From positions 86,087-150,086 of the forward strand of contig CAJUMF010000003.1 in assembly GCA_910586965.1 (NCBI GenBank): DNA of 64,000 nucleotides, in the 5' to 3' direction. The DNA comes from an uncultured Dorea sp. (lineage in GTDB: Bacteria > Bacillota > Clostridia > Lachnospirales > Lachnospiraceae). This document shows positions 37,725 through 46,649 of this stretch, in pieces; the first letter of the stretch is position 1; the number at the start of each line of letters is the position of its first letter. The position numbers and the translations under genes are program-made. The notes under the pieces are model-generated. The model did not search any database. It saw only the letters and a list, made by a program, of their open reading frames with translations, and was not told the DNA's origin.

Positions 37725-39100
37725 CGCCTTGGACTCCTTATTTTTTTGATTATTGATGTTAATGTATCCATTTCGAATAAGTATACGTACTTGCACTCTC
37801 CTTTTCGGAATTTCAGATAAGTGTGAAGATAACGAAAGCTGTTGATAAATGACATCCATCCGTCAAATATGCTGGTTGGAAAGAGCGCATTTATAATCTC
37901 CAGAGCTATGTTTGTCAGTATTAGCAGAGTAAATCCTATCATACCGAACGTCTGCAGGGTAGGAGAGATATACTCGAAAAATTCGGTCATTTTCCAGATT
38001 GCAATAATTAGCAGCACTATTCCCAATGAGCAAAGGAAATTATGGGCAATGACACTTCGCAGATGTTTTTTCCAGGTATCACGGTCTGTAATATCATCTC
38101 GGGAACTGCCGCAAAATTTGGCCAAGGCATTCCAATAAAGGATACGCGTGTGCTTTAGCGGAATATATTGCTGGTCTGCTGCGCTAAAATCATGCTCTTT
38201 ATAATAAGTATATACGGTATTCGCAAGCTGCCACTGGTCTGCCAGGTCATGTGTGATCGTGACACCTGAGATGCTGTATTGTACTTGATAATTATAACTG
38301 ATGTCTAAAACAGCACGGGCGAAGCATATCGCCTTTGTATCGTTATTTCCCGGTGTCTGCAATTCTTTTTGCAGGCTTGAACGTGTCTTTTGCGGGGAAG
38401 TTGTCATAGACATTTCCAAAAGAGCCGTTCCTTTTTCTACGATTTCATAAAAAGGAGCGGAATCTATCTTACTATTCTCCGGAATATTACAATATTTTTT
38501 TGAAGCATTTATGGCGGTTTGGATGTAATAGTATAAGTCATTTGATGTCGGAGTATCTTCCGTTCTTTTTACTGGTTTGATCCTTTTGACAACATCGGTC
38601 ATAATATCCATGTATTCATGCAGCTTCCGGGCGTATCTCGTCTCGAGAAAATAGTCCTGTTCCAGATTTCTTATAGACGGTAATGTCATGGTATTGTGGA
38701 GAACGCTGTCCATCATACGATAGACAGGGTCGTCTTTTCCGAGGCGGTTTAGGAAATAAAGGTTAGAAAAGATAAAAAAGGGCCCGTCAGGTTTTAGGCT
38801 TTTTGTGATGTAATCGATCACGGTATCTGTTCCGTATTGTGACACCTGGATTCTTCCTTCATCTAATAATTTCAAAACAGGCTTTCTTGTATGTTGGTTC
38901 TGATAGATGTCAAGCAGGTCAAACATCGCTAAAGAGCTGATCTGATTATAGGAAAGCACTACAATATTTCCGCTCATGATTTCTTTGAAAAGCGCTTTCT
39001 GGGCTTCGATACATTCTCTTTCGGATTTCCGGACAGAGTCCAGTTCGAATAGATAGATCAGGTTGTCGATGGATGAAGGGAGTGGTTGGTGTTGGGTCAT
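37721..39100 (-). CDS. Hypothetical membrane-associated protein (459 aa)
   Basis: Not recognised. The N-terminal 330 residues are soluble and helical (LFELDSVRKSERECIEAQKALFKEI), and two hydrophobic helices lie at about 355-410 (LCSLGIVLLIIAIW, IGFTLLILTNIALEII). The C-terminus repeats a motif seen at its start: YVYLFEMDTLTS against IYLFELDSVRKS. Overlaps the Nudix gene by 4 bp and is upstream of it, so both are expressed together. Confidence 0.65.
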   Translation of the reverse strand: MTQHQPLPSSIDNLIYLFELDSVRKSERECIEAQKALFKEIMSGNIVVLSYNQISSLAMFDLLDIYQNQHTRKPVLKLLDEGRIQVSQYGTDTVIDYITKSLKPDGPFFIFSNLYFLNRLGKDDPVYRMMDSVLHNTMTLPSIRNLEQDYFLETRYARKLHEYMDIMTDVVKRIKPVKRTEDTPTSNDLYYYIQTAINASKKYCNIPENSKIDSAPFYEIVEKGTALLEMSMTTSPQKTRSSLQKELQTPGNNDTKAICFARAVLDISYNYQVQYSISGVTITHDLADQWQLANTVYTYYKEHDFSAADQQYIPLKHTRILYWNALAKFCGSSRDDITDRDTWKKHLRSVIAHNFLCSLGIVLLIIAIWKMTEFFEYISPTLQTFGMIGFTLLILTNIALEIINALFPTSIFDGWMSFINSFRYLHTYLKFRKGECKYVYLFEMDTLTSIIKKIRSPRR

Positions 39101-39232
39101 GGTATGCTTGCCTCTTTTGTGTATTGAATCGAGTTTTCTTTAAAAATAGCAGTTATATTTTAGCATTTATGGGAGGGGGGTTCAAGGAGTTTTTCGGCTG
39201 TTTCCCGATTGATGAATGATTCAATGGGCTGG

Positions 39233-39261
39233 TTGACAGATCAGGCGTCATTACATATAAT
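39233..39261 (+). promoter_or_regulatory. Perfect-consensus sigma-A promoter
   Basis: TTGACA (39233-39238), 17-bp spacer, TATAAT (39256-39261). Both hexamers match consensus exactly. It drives the CDP-glycerol-transferase-like gene starting 57 bases downstream. Confidence 0.8.
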
Positions 39262-39317
39262 TAATATATTGTGTCAGGTGTATTTGAATCGGATATAAAG
39301 AGAAAAGTAGGGATATT

Positions 39318-40667
39318 ATGAGAAAAGCGCAAAAGAAACAGGCGAAAGGGTTTTTGGAAGTCCTTGCACAGGTGCATGATGAGATAATAAGATGTATGAA
39401 GAAGAATCTGATCTCAGAAGCCATGGAGCTGCTCGGTCAGTGTCAAGAGGGCGCAATCCAGTTGGGGAATCTGATTGAAGAGACGGAAGGCGAGGATTTT
39501 GTGACGATCGGGATGCTGGAAGAGTATTGTGAGTATATCTATCGGCTCCACGAAGCATTGCAACAAGGCCAGCGTAAAGTCGTAAGCGAGACGAAAAGCA
39601 ATCTGCGGAGCAGATTGGTGCGGATAAAAAAGAGTATTGAAGACGATATCAGGATACGCACAGAGGTTGTGTTTCTTCCATATAAAGCATCTATGTGGGA
39701 TTCTCTGGAGAGTGTGTGGAAAGCAGCCGATGCAGATCCGGACTGCGACGCATATGTAGTGCCGATTCCTTATTATGACAAGAATCCGGACGGAAGCTTT
39801 CGGGAAATGCACTACGAAGGAGACTTGTACCCCGCCGATGTGCCGATAACAGGATATAAGGACTATGATTTCGAAGGAAGAAGACCGGATATGATATTTA
39901 TCCACAATCCGTATGATGATGCGAATTATGTGACAAGTGTCCACCCTTTTTTCTTCGCAAGCAACCTTAAAAAGATGACGGATAAGTTGGTCTATATTCC
40001 TTACTTCATATTGAATGAAATTAGCCCGGACAATAAGAATGCTATAGAGAATATGAAACATTTTTGTACTACGCCCGGTGTCATTCATGCAGATCAGGTG
40101 ATCGTCCAGTCGGAAGATATGCGGCAGATATATATTGACGTACTGACGGAGGCAAGCGGGAATAAGGCAGCGGCCAGGCCCTATTGGGAAAAAAAGATAA
40201 GCGGTGCCGGTTCGCCGAAAGTGGATAAGGTCTTAAGCATGACAAGGGAAGATGTCGATATCTCCGAAGAGTGGAGAAGGATCATTGAGAAGCCCGACGG
40301 CAGTCTGAAAAAAGTCATTCTTTACAATACCAGCGTAGGGGCTATATTAAGATATAATGACAAGATGCTTTCGAAGATGCGGGAAGTATTTGACATATTT
40401 GAAAGCAATAAAGACGAGATCGCGCTTCTGTGGAGACCCCACCCATTGATGGAGGCGACCATAGAATCCATGCGTTCCGGACTTTATGAGGAATATATGA
40501 AGTTAAAGCAACGGTTTCTTGATGAAAATATAGGGATATATGATGAGACACCGGATATGTATACAGCGATTGCGCTGAGTGACGGGTATTACGGAGATTG
40601 GAGTTCGCTGGTGCCGCTGTATCAGAAGACAGGGAAACCGGTGATGATACAGAATGTTGAAGTATGA
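39318..40667 (+). CDS. CDP-glycerol glycerophosphotransferase-like protein
   Basis: A 449-residue protein. The C-terminal part (about 205-445) resembles the TagB/TagF glycerophosphotransferase fold: LLWRPHPL (about 375), LSDGYYGDWSSLVPLYQKTGKPVM at the end. The N-terminal 110 residues are helical. It is probably a cytoplasmic enzyme adding a phosphosugar or glycerol phosphate in cell-surface polymer synthesis, but family proteins of this clostridial type lack a known substrate. It has its own perfect promoter and precedes the surface-protein locus. Confidence 0.7.
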   Translation: MRKAQKKQAKGFLEVLAQVHDEIIRCMKKNLISEAMELLGQCQEGAIQLGNLIEETEGEDFVTIGMLEEYCEYIYRLHEALQQGQRKVVSETKSNLRSRLVRIKKSIEDDIRIRTEVVFLPYKASMWDSLESVWKAADADPDCDAYVVPIPYYDKNPDGSFREMHYEGDLYPADVPITGYKDYDFEGRRPDMIFIHNPYDDANYVTSVHPFFFASNLKKMTDKLVYIPYFILNEISPDNKNAIENMKHFCTTPGVIHADQVIVQSEDMRQIYIDVLTEASGNKAAARPYWEKKISGAGSPKVDKVLSMTREDVDISEEWRRIIEKPDGSLKKVILYNTSVGAILRYNDKMLSKMREVFDIFESNKDEIALLWRPHPLMEATIESMRSGLYEEYMKLKQRFLDENIGIYDETPDMYTAIALSDGYYGDWSSLVPLYQKTGKPVMIQNVEV

Positions 40668-40728
40668 TACAATAAGTACATTAGGTTTGCGGTATTCGGG
40701 GACGTAAAATCAAGAGGGTGATTATACG

Positions 40729-40847
40729 ATGTCAAATGTAAAAAAATCGAAAGTACATAATATAAAGAATATGATTTAACATATTACAGTGCCCCAAATA
40801 TGAATCCGGATTTTGTTGCAAAGTTCAATAAACAAAGAGTTGGTTGA
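40729..40847 (+). pseudogene. Small frameshifted gene fragment
   Basis: An ATG at 40729 with AGAGGGTG upstream opens MSNVKKSKVHNIKN and stops at 40779. Read in the alternative frame from about 40765 it continues KEYDLTYYSAPNMNPDFVAK and ends at 40847. The joined text looks like the start of a protein cut short by a frameshift. Not recognised further. Confidence 0.3.
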
Positions 40848-40904
40848 CCAACGTTTAAATCACTAAAGGTGATGTTGTTTGAGTGTAATAAGGAGATGGT
40901 TGAA

Positions 40905-42080
40905 ATGAAGAAAAAACATTTAGCATTTACGATGGCGGTATTGATGATGCTTCCATCTCTGCCTGTATCAGCTTCAGGAGATGAAATGGAAGATGTCAAT
41001 ACAAACGTATATCAGGTAGACTTGCCAATGAATACGGATGGTATCTTTGACTTTATCTTAGATCCGCAAGGCCTGATCAATAAGACAGATGCTGCCGCGT
41101 ATAACGGAAAGAAATTCGAGAAGGATTCTACGGTGTTCTTTAAGCGAACAGACGGAAAGGCGAAGGAAGATTACAGCAGCGCAAGTGATCATGTGACGAT
41201 AGTCAATAAGAGTTCCATGCCGGTCAATGTCTCCCTGAACATAAAAGTGTCGGAGGATTTCACAGACAGGATTACGCTTGCAGGTAAGAAGAAATCTAAA
41301 AAGGATACAAAAGCAAGCCTTTATCTTGCGCTTAAGGATAAGGACAGAGAGATTCCTATCGGAAGAGACGGTCTGAGTCTGGATGTAACGGTCGATGCCG
41401 CATCGGACGGAGCATATGAGTACAGTTATGATAAAAAAAGTGAAAAAAATATATATAAGCTAAAAGAAGACATTTCGGATATTCGGTTCGGCGAATACTC
41501 GTTTCAGCTTACAGGGGCAGCCAATGGAAAAGACGGCTGGACGAAACTTGGGGATATTGTCCCTAAGATAAAGGTTGACTGGAAGGTCTCTCCTAAAGAG
41601 GGGACGGAAAAACGAAAGGATGCGATGCTTGAAGGAGAGCTGGAGCCTGCCAAGGATGCGGAGACAGGGGAAATTGGAGATAAAACCGAAAACGATACTG
41701 TACAGGATGTATTAGATAAAGCAGAGAACAAAGAAGAGAAGGCGGTAGAAAAGGAAGAGGAACAAAAAGAAGAAGAGAGTAAGGCGCCGTCAATTGCGAA
41801 GAATGAATATACTGTATCGGCAGGAAATCCGGTATCCGTGGAAGTAGACTTAGGTTCCAGCGATATGGTCGCTGCGAAGGTGGTCTCTGTAAAGCGGAAA
41901 GGTACGGACGAGGAATTGCTGGATGTTTCGGATGAAGTGACATATAAGGACAGGAAGATTGTGTTTGGAAAGGAATGGGTTGATAAGTCCCTGGAAGATA
42001 AAGAAAGTATGCCGGCGAGCCTGATTGTTACATTCGATGATGTGAATACCACAAAAGTTGAGATTGTATTAAAGAAGTAA
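40905..42080 (+). CDS. Secreted two-domain surface protein, copy A
   Basis: A 391-residue exported protein. Sec signal MKKKHLAFTMAVLMMLPSLPVSA, then an N-terminal domain (about 30-250) with VDLPMNTDGIFDFILDPQGL and IVNKSSMPVNVSLNIKV, then a Glu/Lys-rich linker (about 255-300), then a short C-terminal beta domain (SAGNPVSVEVDLG ... LIVTFDD). The same layout is found in the proteins at 42825 (copy B) and 63589 (copy C, partial), so these are paralogues. No anchor motif. Family not recognised; structural or adhesive surface role inferred. Start chosen because AAGGAG is 9 bases upstream. Confidence 0.78.
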   Translation: MKKKHLAFTMAVLMMLPSLPVSASGDEMEDVNTNVYQVDLPMNTDGIFDFILDPQGLINKTDAAAYNGKKFEKDSTVFFKRTDGKAKEDYSSASDHVTIVNKSSMPVNVSLNIKVSEDFTDRITLAGKKKSKKDTKASLYLALKDKDREIPIGRDGLSLDVTVDAASDGAYEYSYDKKSEKNIYKLKEDISDIRFGEYSFQLTGAANGKDGWTKLGDIVPKIKVDWKVSPKEGTEKRKDAMLEGELEPAKDAETGEIGDKTENDTVQDVLDKAENKEEKAVEKEEEQKEEESKAPSIAKNEYTVSAGNPVSVEVDLGSSDMVAAKVVSVKRKGTDEELLDVSDEVTYKDRKIVFGKEWVDKSLEDKESMPASLIVTFDDVNTTKVEIVLKK

Positions 42081-42163
42081 GTGTCAGGAGAGTCTTGTGT
42101 GAAAAACCTCCTGTAATATGTTTAAGAAATCGATGGAGGTGTCGATATACATGATAAGTGCGT

Positions 42164-42190
42164 TAAAGTATATATATCTTATTATATAAT
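42164..42190 (+). promoter_or_regulatory. Promoter of the 42.2-kb surface operon, overlapping the candidate guide-RNA target
   Basis: TATAAT at 42185-42190 is a perfect -10. The -35 is weak (GTTAAA or TTAAAG at 42163-42169). The spacer contains ATATATCTTATTA (42172-42184), identical over 13 nt to the presumed guide at 63468-63480, directly preceded by AGTAT. Binding there by an RNA-guided dead TnpB would block RNA polymerase. The 24-nt block 42167-42190 is 20/24 identical to 63521-63544 upstream of copy C. Confidence 0.5.
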
Positions 42191-42204
42191 TTGAAAACAG
42201 CATT

Positions 42205-42220
42205 TTATCATATATGATAA
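42205..42220. promoter_or_regulatory. 16-bp perfect palindrome downstream of the -10, operator candidate
   Basis: TTATCATATATGATAA is fully self-complementary and lies 14-30 bp past the -10, in the early transcribed region before the 42240 gene. A classical repressor site is likely in addition to the guide-RNA target. Confidence 0.45.
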
Positions 42221-42239
42221 TGAAAGGAACCAGTGGAGA

Positions 42240-42761
42240 ATGAGCGAAATTAGGAACAATGGTGATACAGGTAAAAAACGGGGAAAGATAATTATATTAA
42301 TCTGCATTGTGATCATAGCAATATTGATTGGTGTCATAGCATTTTTGTTACATAAAAAAGAGGAACCGAAAAGAAATGTAGTTGTAACAGAAGAAAATGC
42401 TGAGGAAGTCGCGGCACAGATGGCGGAAGAAGACTATACAGAACCGGGATACTATACAGTGAATATGGCTACAGAGTGGCATTTTTCGAAAGGAGATGCT
42501 ATCTCTTCGGACGCAAGGGTTGACAATGTCGTGGGGAATACGAACTCCGTTTACTTTGACCTTTTCGTGGCAGGAGATGAAAAAGAGCCCATATACAGCT
42601 CCCCGGTTATTCCGGTGGGAAGCTTTTTGGAAAATATAGCGTTAGAGAAGCCGCTGGAGAAAGGGACCTATGACTGTGTTATGATCTATCATCTGGTGGA
42701 TGATGATCAGGAAACACTTAGTACGCTGAGAGTTGCCATGAAGGTAATTGTTGAGTCGTAG
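42240..42761 (+). CDS. Membrane-anchored surface-locus protein
   Basis: A 173-residue protein: cytoplasmic basic start, one transmembrane helix at about 14-36 (IIILICIVIIAILIGVIAFL), then an extracellular beta domain with SPVIPVGSFLENIALEKPLEKGTYD and a C-terminal LRVAMKVIVES. Similar small proteins are widespread in Clostridia near surface genes and are of unknown function. It sits between copies A and B, so it may help export, anchor or assemble them. AAAGGA lies 11 bases before ATG. Confidence 0.72.
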   Translation: MSEIRNNGDTGKKRGKIIILICIVIIAILIGVIAFLLHKKEEPKRNVVVTEENAEEVAAQMAEEDYTEPGYYTVNMATEWHFSKGDAISSDARVDNVVGNTNSVYFDLFVAGDEKEPIYSSPVIPVGSFLENIALEKPLEKGTYDCVMIYHLVDDDQETLSTLRVAMKVIVES

Positions 42762-42767
42762 TTTATA

Positions 42768-42795
42768 TTGCCATAAGTGGCTTTATATATATAAA
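42768..42795 (+). promoter_or_regulatory. Secondary promoter upstream of copy B
   Basis: TTGCCA (42768-42773), 16-bp spacer, TATAAA (42790-42795), in the 63-bp gap after the membrane protein. It would allow high-level transcription of the surface protein alone. Confidence 0.5.
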
Positions 42796-42824
42796 AAATT
42801 AATAAAAAACAGGAGGTAAAAGCT

Positions 42825-43931
42825 ATGCATAATATGAAATGCAAGAAAGTGCTGGCAGCAGTGCTGGCAGGAACAATGGTGCTGGGAATGGGAACTACGG
42901 CGTTTGCGTCAGAGACAGCACCAGCGACAACGGGAAACACAACAGGAGCAGGTGAATTTGAGGGACACGTGGATCAGAATAAATTATTAGTAGAGCTTCC
43001 AACATCACCTGCAGCTACTACTTTTGCGTATACGTTGGATCCGGAAGGGCTGATTGCGGCAACCGAAGGTGCAAAGGATAAAGACGCGAAGTTTGAAAGC
43101 ACTACGGGAGTATATTTTCTGTCTGGCGAGAAGAAGTATACCGCGGACAGTGCAACGCTGAAAGTTACTAACAAAGGAACAGTAAATGCTGATGTTACCG
43201 TGGCAGCAGAGACAAAGGACGGCAGCGGTGTAACAATGGCAGAAGATACTAATTTTGGAGAAAGCGATACAACAGCAAAGTTATATCTTGGCCTTAAAGT
43301 TGCAGGTAAAAATGCAGTTGCAGTAAAAGCTCATGCTGACGGTACAGATCCAGTATCTGCTTCAGTTGGACTGAGAGGAGTAAAAGATAATTTCGAAGTG
43401 AAATATGATGAAGCAACTAAGAAATATTCATATGCAGAAAAAGAAGGTATTCCGGATACAGCATGGAATAGTTTTGAATTTGGCCTTACAGGTGCCTGCA
43501 ATCAGAAAGGTGATTTTTCTGCTGATGGATTAACAGCTCCAACTGTAGAAGTAACATGGTCCTATGCAAAACGTGCAGATGATAGTACAGCAGATTTGCT
43601 TGATGCAAATGCAACAACGGATGCAGCACCAAGCGTCACAACTACAACGGCTAATCTTACTTCCGGTCAAGCATTAGATATTAATGTGAATTTGGGAGCT
43701 GGAAGCAAGAAAGCAACAGGCATTGCTAGCATCACTTTCCCGAACGCGTCAGGTGCTACAAATACAGTTGCAGATTCTAAATATTCTTATGCAGACGGTA
43801 AAATAACCTTTGGTGCAGATTGGGTAACTGCTCAGGCTACTGCTATAGGAAGTGGGAATACAAGAACATATACTGTAACATTTGATGACAGCGCGTCTAC
43901 TACAGGGACATTTACAGTTACTGCACAGTAA
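42825..43931 (+). CDS. Secreted two-domain surface protein, copy B
   Basis: A 368-residue exported protein with signal MHNMKCKKVLAAVLAGTMVLGMGTTAFA (cut after about residue 28-30). N-terminal domain about 45-258 (FAYTLDPEGLI, LKVTNKGTVNADVTV, TVEVTWSY) matches copy A. A Thr/Ala-rich linker (about 262-282, containing TTTT) replaces A's acidic linker and would be a natural O-glycosylation zone. The C-terminal domain is TSGQALDINVNLG ... YTVTFDD. Very few charged or Cys residues, strong RBS AGGAGG and a strong terminator suggest an abundant structural surface protein. It directly precedes the glycan locus. Confidence 0.78.
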   Translation: MHNMKCKKVLAAVLAGTMVLGMGTTAFASETAPATTGNTTGAGEFEGHVDQNKLLVELPTSPAATTFAYTLDPEGLIAATEGAKDKDAKFESTTGVYFLSGEKKYTADSATLKVTNKGTVNADVTVAAETKDGSGVTMAEDTNFGESDTTAKLYLGLKVAGKNAVAVKAHADGTDPVSASVGLRGVKDNFEVKYDEATKKYSYAEKEGIPDTAWNSFEFGLTGACNQKGDFSADGLTAPTVEVTWSYAKRADDSTADLLDANATTDAAPSVTTTTANLTSGQALDINVNLGAGSKKATGIASITFPNASGATNTVADSKYSYADGKITFGADWVTAQATAIGSGNTRTYTVTFDDSASTTGTFTVTAQ

Positions 43932-43998
43932 CATATTATTAATGCAAATTATAAATATTCCCAAATAAATAGTTTGACTTTGCAAAATTATTTTCCAG

Positions 43999-44030
43999 AG
44001 AACGAGAGTTTCTACACTCTCGTTCTTTGG
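43999..44030 (+). terminator. Terminator after surface protein copy B
   Basis: Perfect 11-bp stem AGAACGAGAGT / ACTCTCGTTCT with a 6-base loop, ending in TT-GG. It separates the surface operon from the AT-rich glycan locus. Confidence 0.72.
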
Positions 44031-44092
44031 CAGAAAAATGAAATATGGAAAATAAAGTTATCATTATATGACAATTTTGAAAGGAAAGACCG

Positions 44093-45358
44093 ATGGAAAC
44101 ATTCAACTGTCGTTTACTGGACCTCGAGATATCAAAAGATTTTAATCTTTTGCATAAAAAAGAATTATATATTTGGGGGGCTGCCGAGAAAGGATGGCAG
44201 ATTCAAAAAACTTTGATGCGTTGTGGTATTTTCATAGAAGCATTTTGCGATTCGGATAGTCATAAATGGGGAGAATTTTACGAAAACATTCCTATTATTT
44301 CACCATATAAATTTTTTGAAAGATATAGAAAAAATATGCAAATATGCGTGATTTCTTGTGTTTTTCGTGAGAAGGAGCTTTTGCGGCTGTTTGAAGAATT
44401 AAAAGTTAATAATATTTCGCTAGTATCTTATTGGGGAATTAAAAATGCTTTTATTGCCAACCATATCGTTTTAGAAGTTCAAAATAACTGGCCTATTTAT
44501 GACCAAATTTGGAAATATAAAAAAAGAAATTATTTAAAAGAGAACTTTGGGCTTTCTCTCGAAATTTTAGAGAAATTAGAAACTTATAATTCGGATGTAA
44601 TATGGAATTGCCAACCAGGAAAGGTAGCTTCGACAACAATATGTAATCGTTTGCTTGAAGCAGGTATCCCTTGTCTCCATATGCATATGTTGGATTATCC
44701 ATCACATGTTTTAGGAGAATCATTAAAAGATATCTGGATAAAAAAAATAAATGGAAAGCTTTCGCAGAAAATTAAAATTATAACTAGTGTTAGAGAACCT
44801 TTGTCCAGAGATTACTCAGCTTTTTGGCAACCGTTTAAAATGGAACGAGCATATTTAATGTCTGTGTTCAACAAAGATTTTCAGAAAATGTACGAAGATT
44901 ATATTGACTTGATTTTGAACGGTTATGAAAATGCAAGTAAATTGTTATCAGAGACTATGGAATGTGTATGGGTAGATGAATTCGAATGGTTCAACCGAGA
45001 AATCAAAAAAATATGTGGAATTGACGTTTATAGGTATCCATTTGATCGTGGAAAGGGCTATGGTATAATTCAGGATAAAAATGTGCAGATTTTTATTTTT
45101 AAAGTTGAGAAATTAGAGGACATAATACCTGAATTAAGTACATTTTTGGGAAAAAAGATTCAATCAAAAAATAGTAAGAACAAAGCAACCGATACAAACT
45201 ATTGGCTGGCATATGATAAGTTTAGAGAGGAATTAAAACTTCCATTAAAATATGTAGAACATTATTATGAGAATAATTTATATGTAGATCATTTTTATAC
45301 AAAAGAGGAACAATCATTTTTCTTATCCAAATGGAGCAAAAACATTAAGAACGATTAA
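44093..45358 (+). CDS. Sulfotransferase-like protein with N-terminal Rossmann-like domain (first of a tandem pair)
   Basis: A 421-residue protein. The N-terminal 110 residues form a nucleotide-binding-like domain (WGAAEKGWQIQ, FCDSDSHKWGEF, IPIISPYKF). The C-terminal half has a P-loop-like start CQPGKVASTTICN (about 172) and SVREPLSRDYSAFW (about 232), as in sulfotransferases or the capsule-synthesis NKWYS family. This fits transfer of a sulfate or similar group to a surface glycan. The neighbour at 45393 is a close paralogue. Codon use is AT-rich compared with genes before 44 kb. Confidence 0.6.
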   Translation: METFNCRLLDLEISKDFNLLHKKELYIWGAAEKGWQIQKTLMRCGIFIEAFCDSDSHKWGEFYENIPIISPYKFFERYRKNMQICVISCVFREKELLRLFEELKVNNISLVSYWGIKNAFIANHIVLEVQNNWPIYDQIWKYKKRNYLKENFGLSLEILEKLETYNSDVIWNCQPGKVASTTICNRLLEAGIPCLHMHMLDYPSHVLGESLKDIWIKKINGKLSQKIKIITSVREPLSRDYSAFWQPFKMERAYLMSVFNKDFQKMYEDYIDLILNGYENASKLLSETMECVWVDEFEWFNREIKKICGIDVYRYPFDRGKGYGIIQDKNVQIFIFKVEKLEDIIPELSTFLGKKIQSKNSKNKATDTNYWLAYDKFREELKLPLKYVEHYYENNLYVDHFYTKEEQSFFLSKWSKNIKND

Positions 45359-45392
45359 ATTATTAAAGAACAGGCAATTTGGAGAATAAAAA

Positions 45393-46649
45393 ATGAAACA
45401 ATTTGAATATAGATTGATAGATTTTGAAGTGTTTAAAAATCTAAATTTATTAAATTTAAAAAAAAATGTTCTTTGGGGTGCGGCAGCGAAGGGCAGACAA
45501 ATTAAAAGGACATTGGAAAAAGCAGGTATTAAGGTAGCTTTTTTTTGCGATTCAGATGTAAATAAATGGGGGCAGATATTTGATGGTATTCCTGTTATTT
45601 CGCCCTACGAGTTAAGAAAGATATTTGTGCACGATCAATTATTCAATGTTATTTCGTGTGTTTTTGGGGAAAATGATGTATTAAGATTACTGCAAGAATT
45701 GGAATTAAATCAAGTCTCTTTTTTATCTTATTGGGGAGTTAAAACAGCCTGTGTATTATATGATATTCCTTTAGTGTCAGAGGGTACATTGGAAACATAT
45801 GATGAGATATGGAAATACCAGACAAGGAATAGAATAAAAGAAGAATCGTTAATTAATTATTTGAGAAAATTGCAAATATATGACCCTGACACAATTTGGT
45901 GTCTGCAGCCAGGAAAAGTAGCTTCGCTTACAGTTGAAAATAGATTATGCCAAGCAGGAGTTCCGACTATTCAAGGACATGATTTTTTTTATTTATCCAT
46001 GTATGGAGAAAATCCGCTTAAAGATATTCTGGCTGAGATGGTATCCTTTAGAATTTCAAGTGGGATTAAGATTGTGACAGGGGTCAGAGAACCGTTGGCG
46101 AGAGACTATTCCGCATTTTGGGAACCATTTACACGGAATTTGCCATATATAGCACCTGTTTTTGACAAAGATTTCCAGAGGATGTATGAAAGCTACATTG
46201 AACTCTTGTCCAAAGGATATGATTATACAAGACTTTTTCTAAAGGAATCTATGCCTTTTGTATGGCGGGACGAATTTGAATGGTTTAATGAAGAAATAAA
46301 AAAATATATCGGAATTGATGTTTATCGATATTCTTTTGATTCCCAAAAAGGATATCAAGTAATTAAACAGGGTAATACTCAAGTGTTTATTTATAAAACA
46401 GAAAAATTGAATGAAATTATGCCGAAGTTAAGTGAATTTCTGGGTAAAGATATTTCTTCATCAGAAAACCTTAATCAAGCTGAAAGTAAAAGTTATTATC
46501 TGGCATATACAGAATTTCAAAGAAAATTAAAACTCCCTCGTAGTTATGTAGAGCATTATTATAAAAATAATCCGTATATGGATCATTTTTACACTAAAGA
46601 TGAGCAGGAAATGTATTTATCCAAATGGAAAGGATGTATCAATGAATGA
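45393..46649 (+). CDS. Sulfotransferase-like protein with N-terminal Rossmann-like domain (second of the pair)
   Basis: A 418-residue paralogue of the protein just upstream: WGAAAKGRQIKRTLEKAG and FCDSDVNKWGQ at the N-terminus, CLQPGKVASLTVENRL at about 169, GVREPLARDYSAFWEPF at about 231, and a shared tail (LPRSYVEHYYKNN). The two probably act on different positions or acceptors. Its last codons overlap the start of the next gene (ATGAATGA). Confidence 0.6.
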   Translation: MKQFEYRLIDFEVFKNLNLLNLKKNVLWGAAAKGRQIKRTLEKAGIKVAFFCDSDVNKWGQIFDGIPVISPYELRKIFVHDQLFNVISCVFGENDVLRLLQELELNQVSFLSYWGVKTACVLYDIPLVSEGTLETYDEIWKYQTRNRIKEESLINYLRKLQIYDPDTIWCLQPGKVASLTVENRLCQAGVPTIQGHDFFYLSMYGENPLKDILAEMVSFRISSGIKIVTGVREPLARDYSAFWEPFTRNLPYIAPVFDKDFQRMYESYIELLSKGYDYTRLFLKESMPFVWRDEFEWFNEEIKKYIGIDVYRYSFDSQKGYQVIKQGNTQVFIYKTEKLNEIMPKLSEFLGKDISSSENLNQAESKSYYLAYTEFQRKLKLPRSYVEHYYKNNPYMDHFYTKDEQEMYLSKWKGCINE

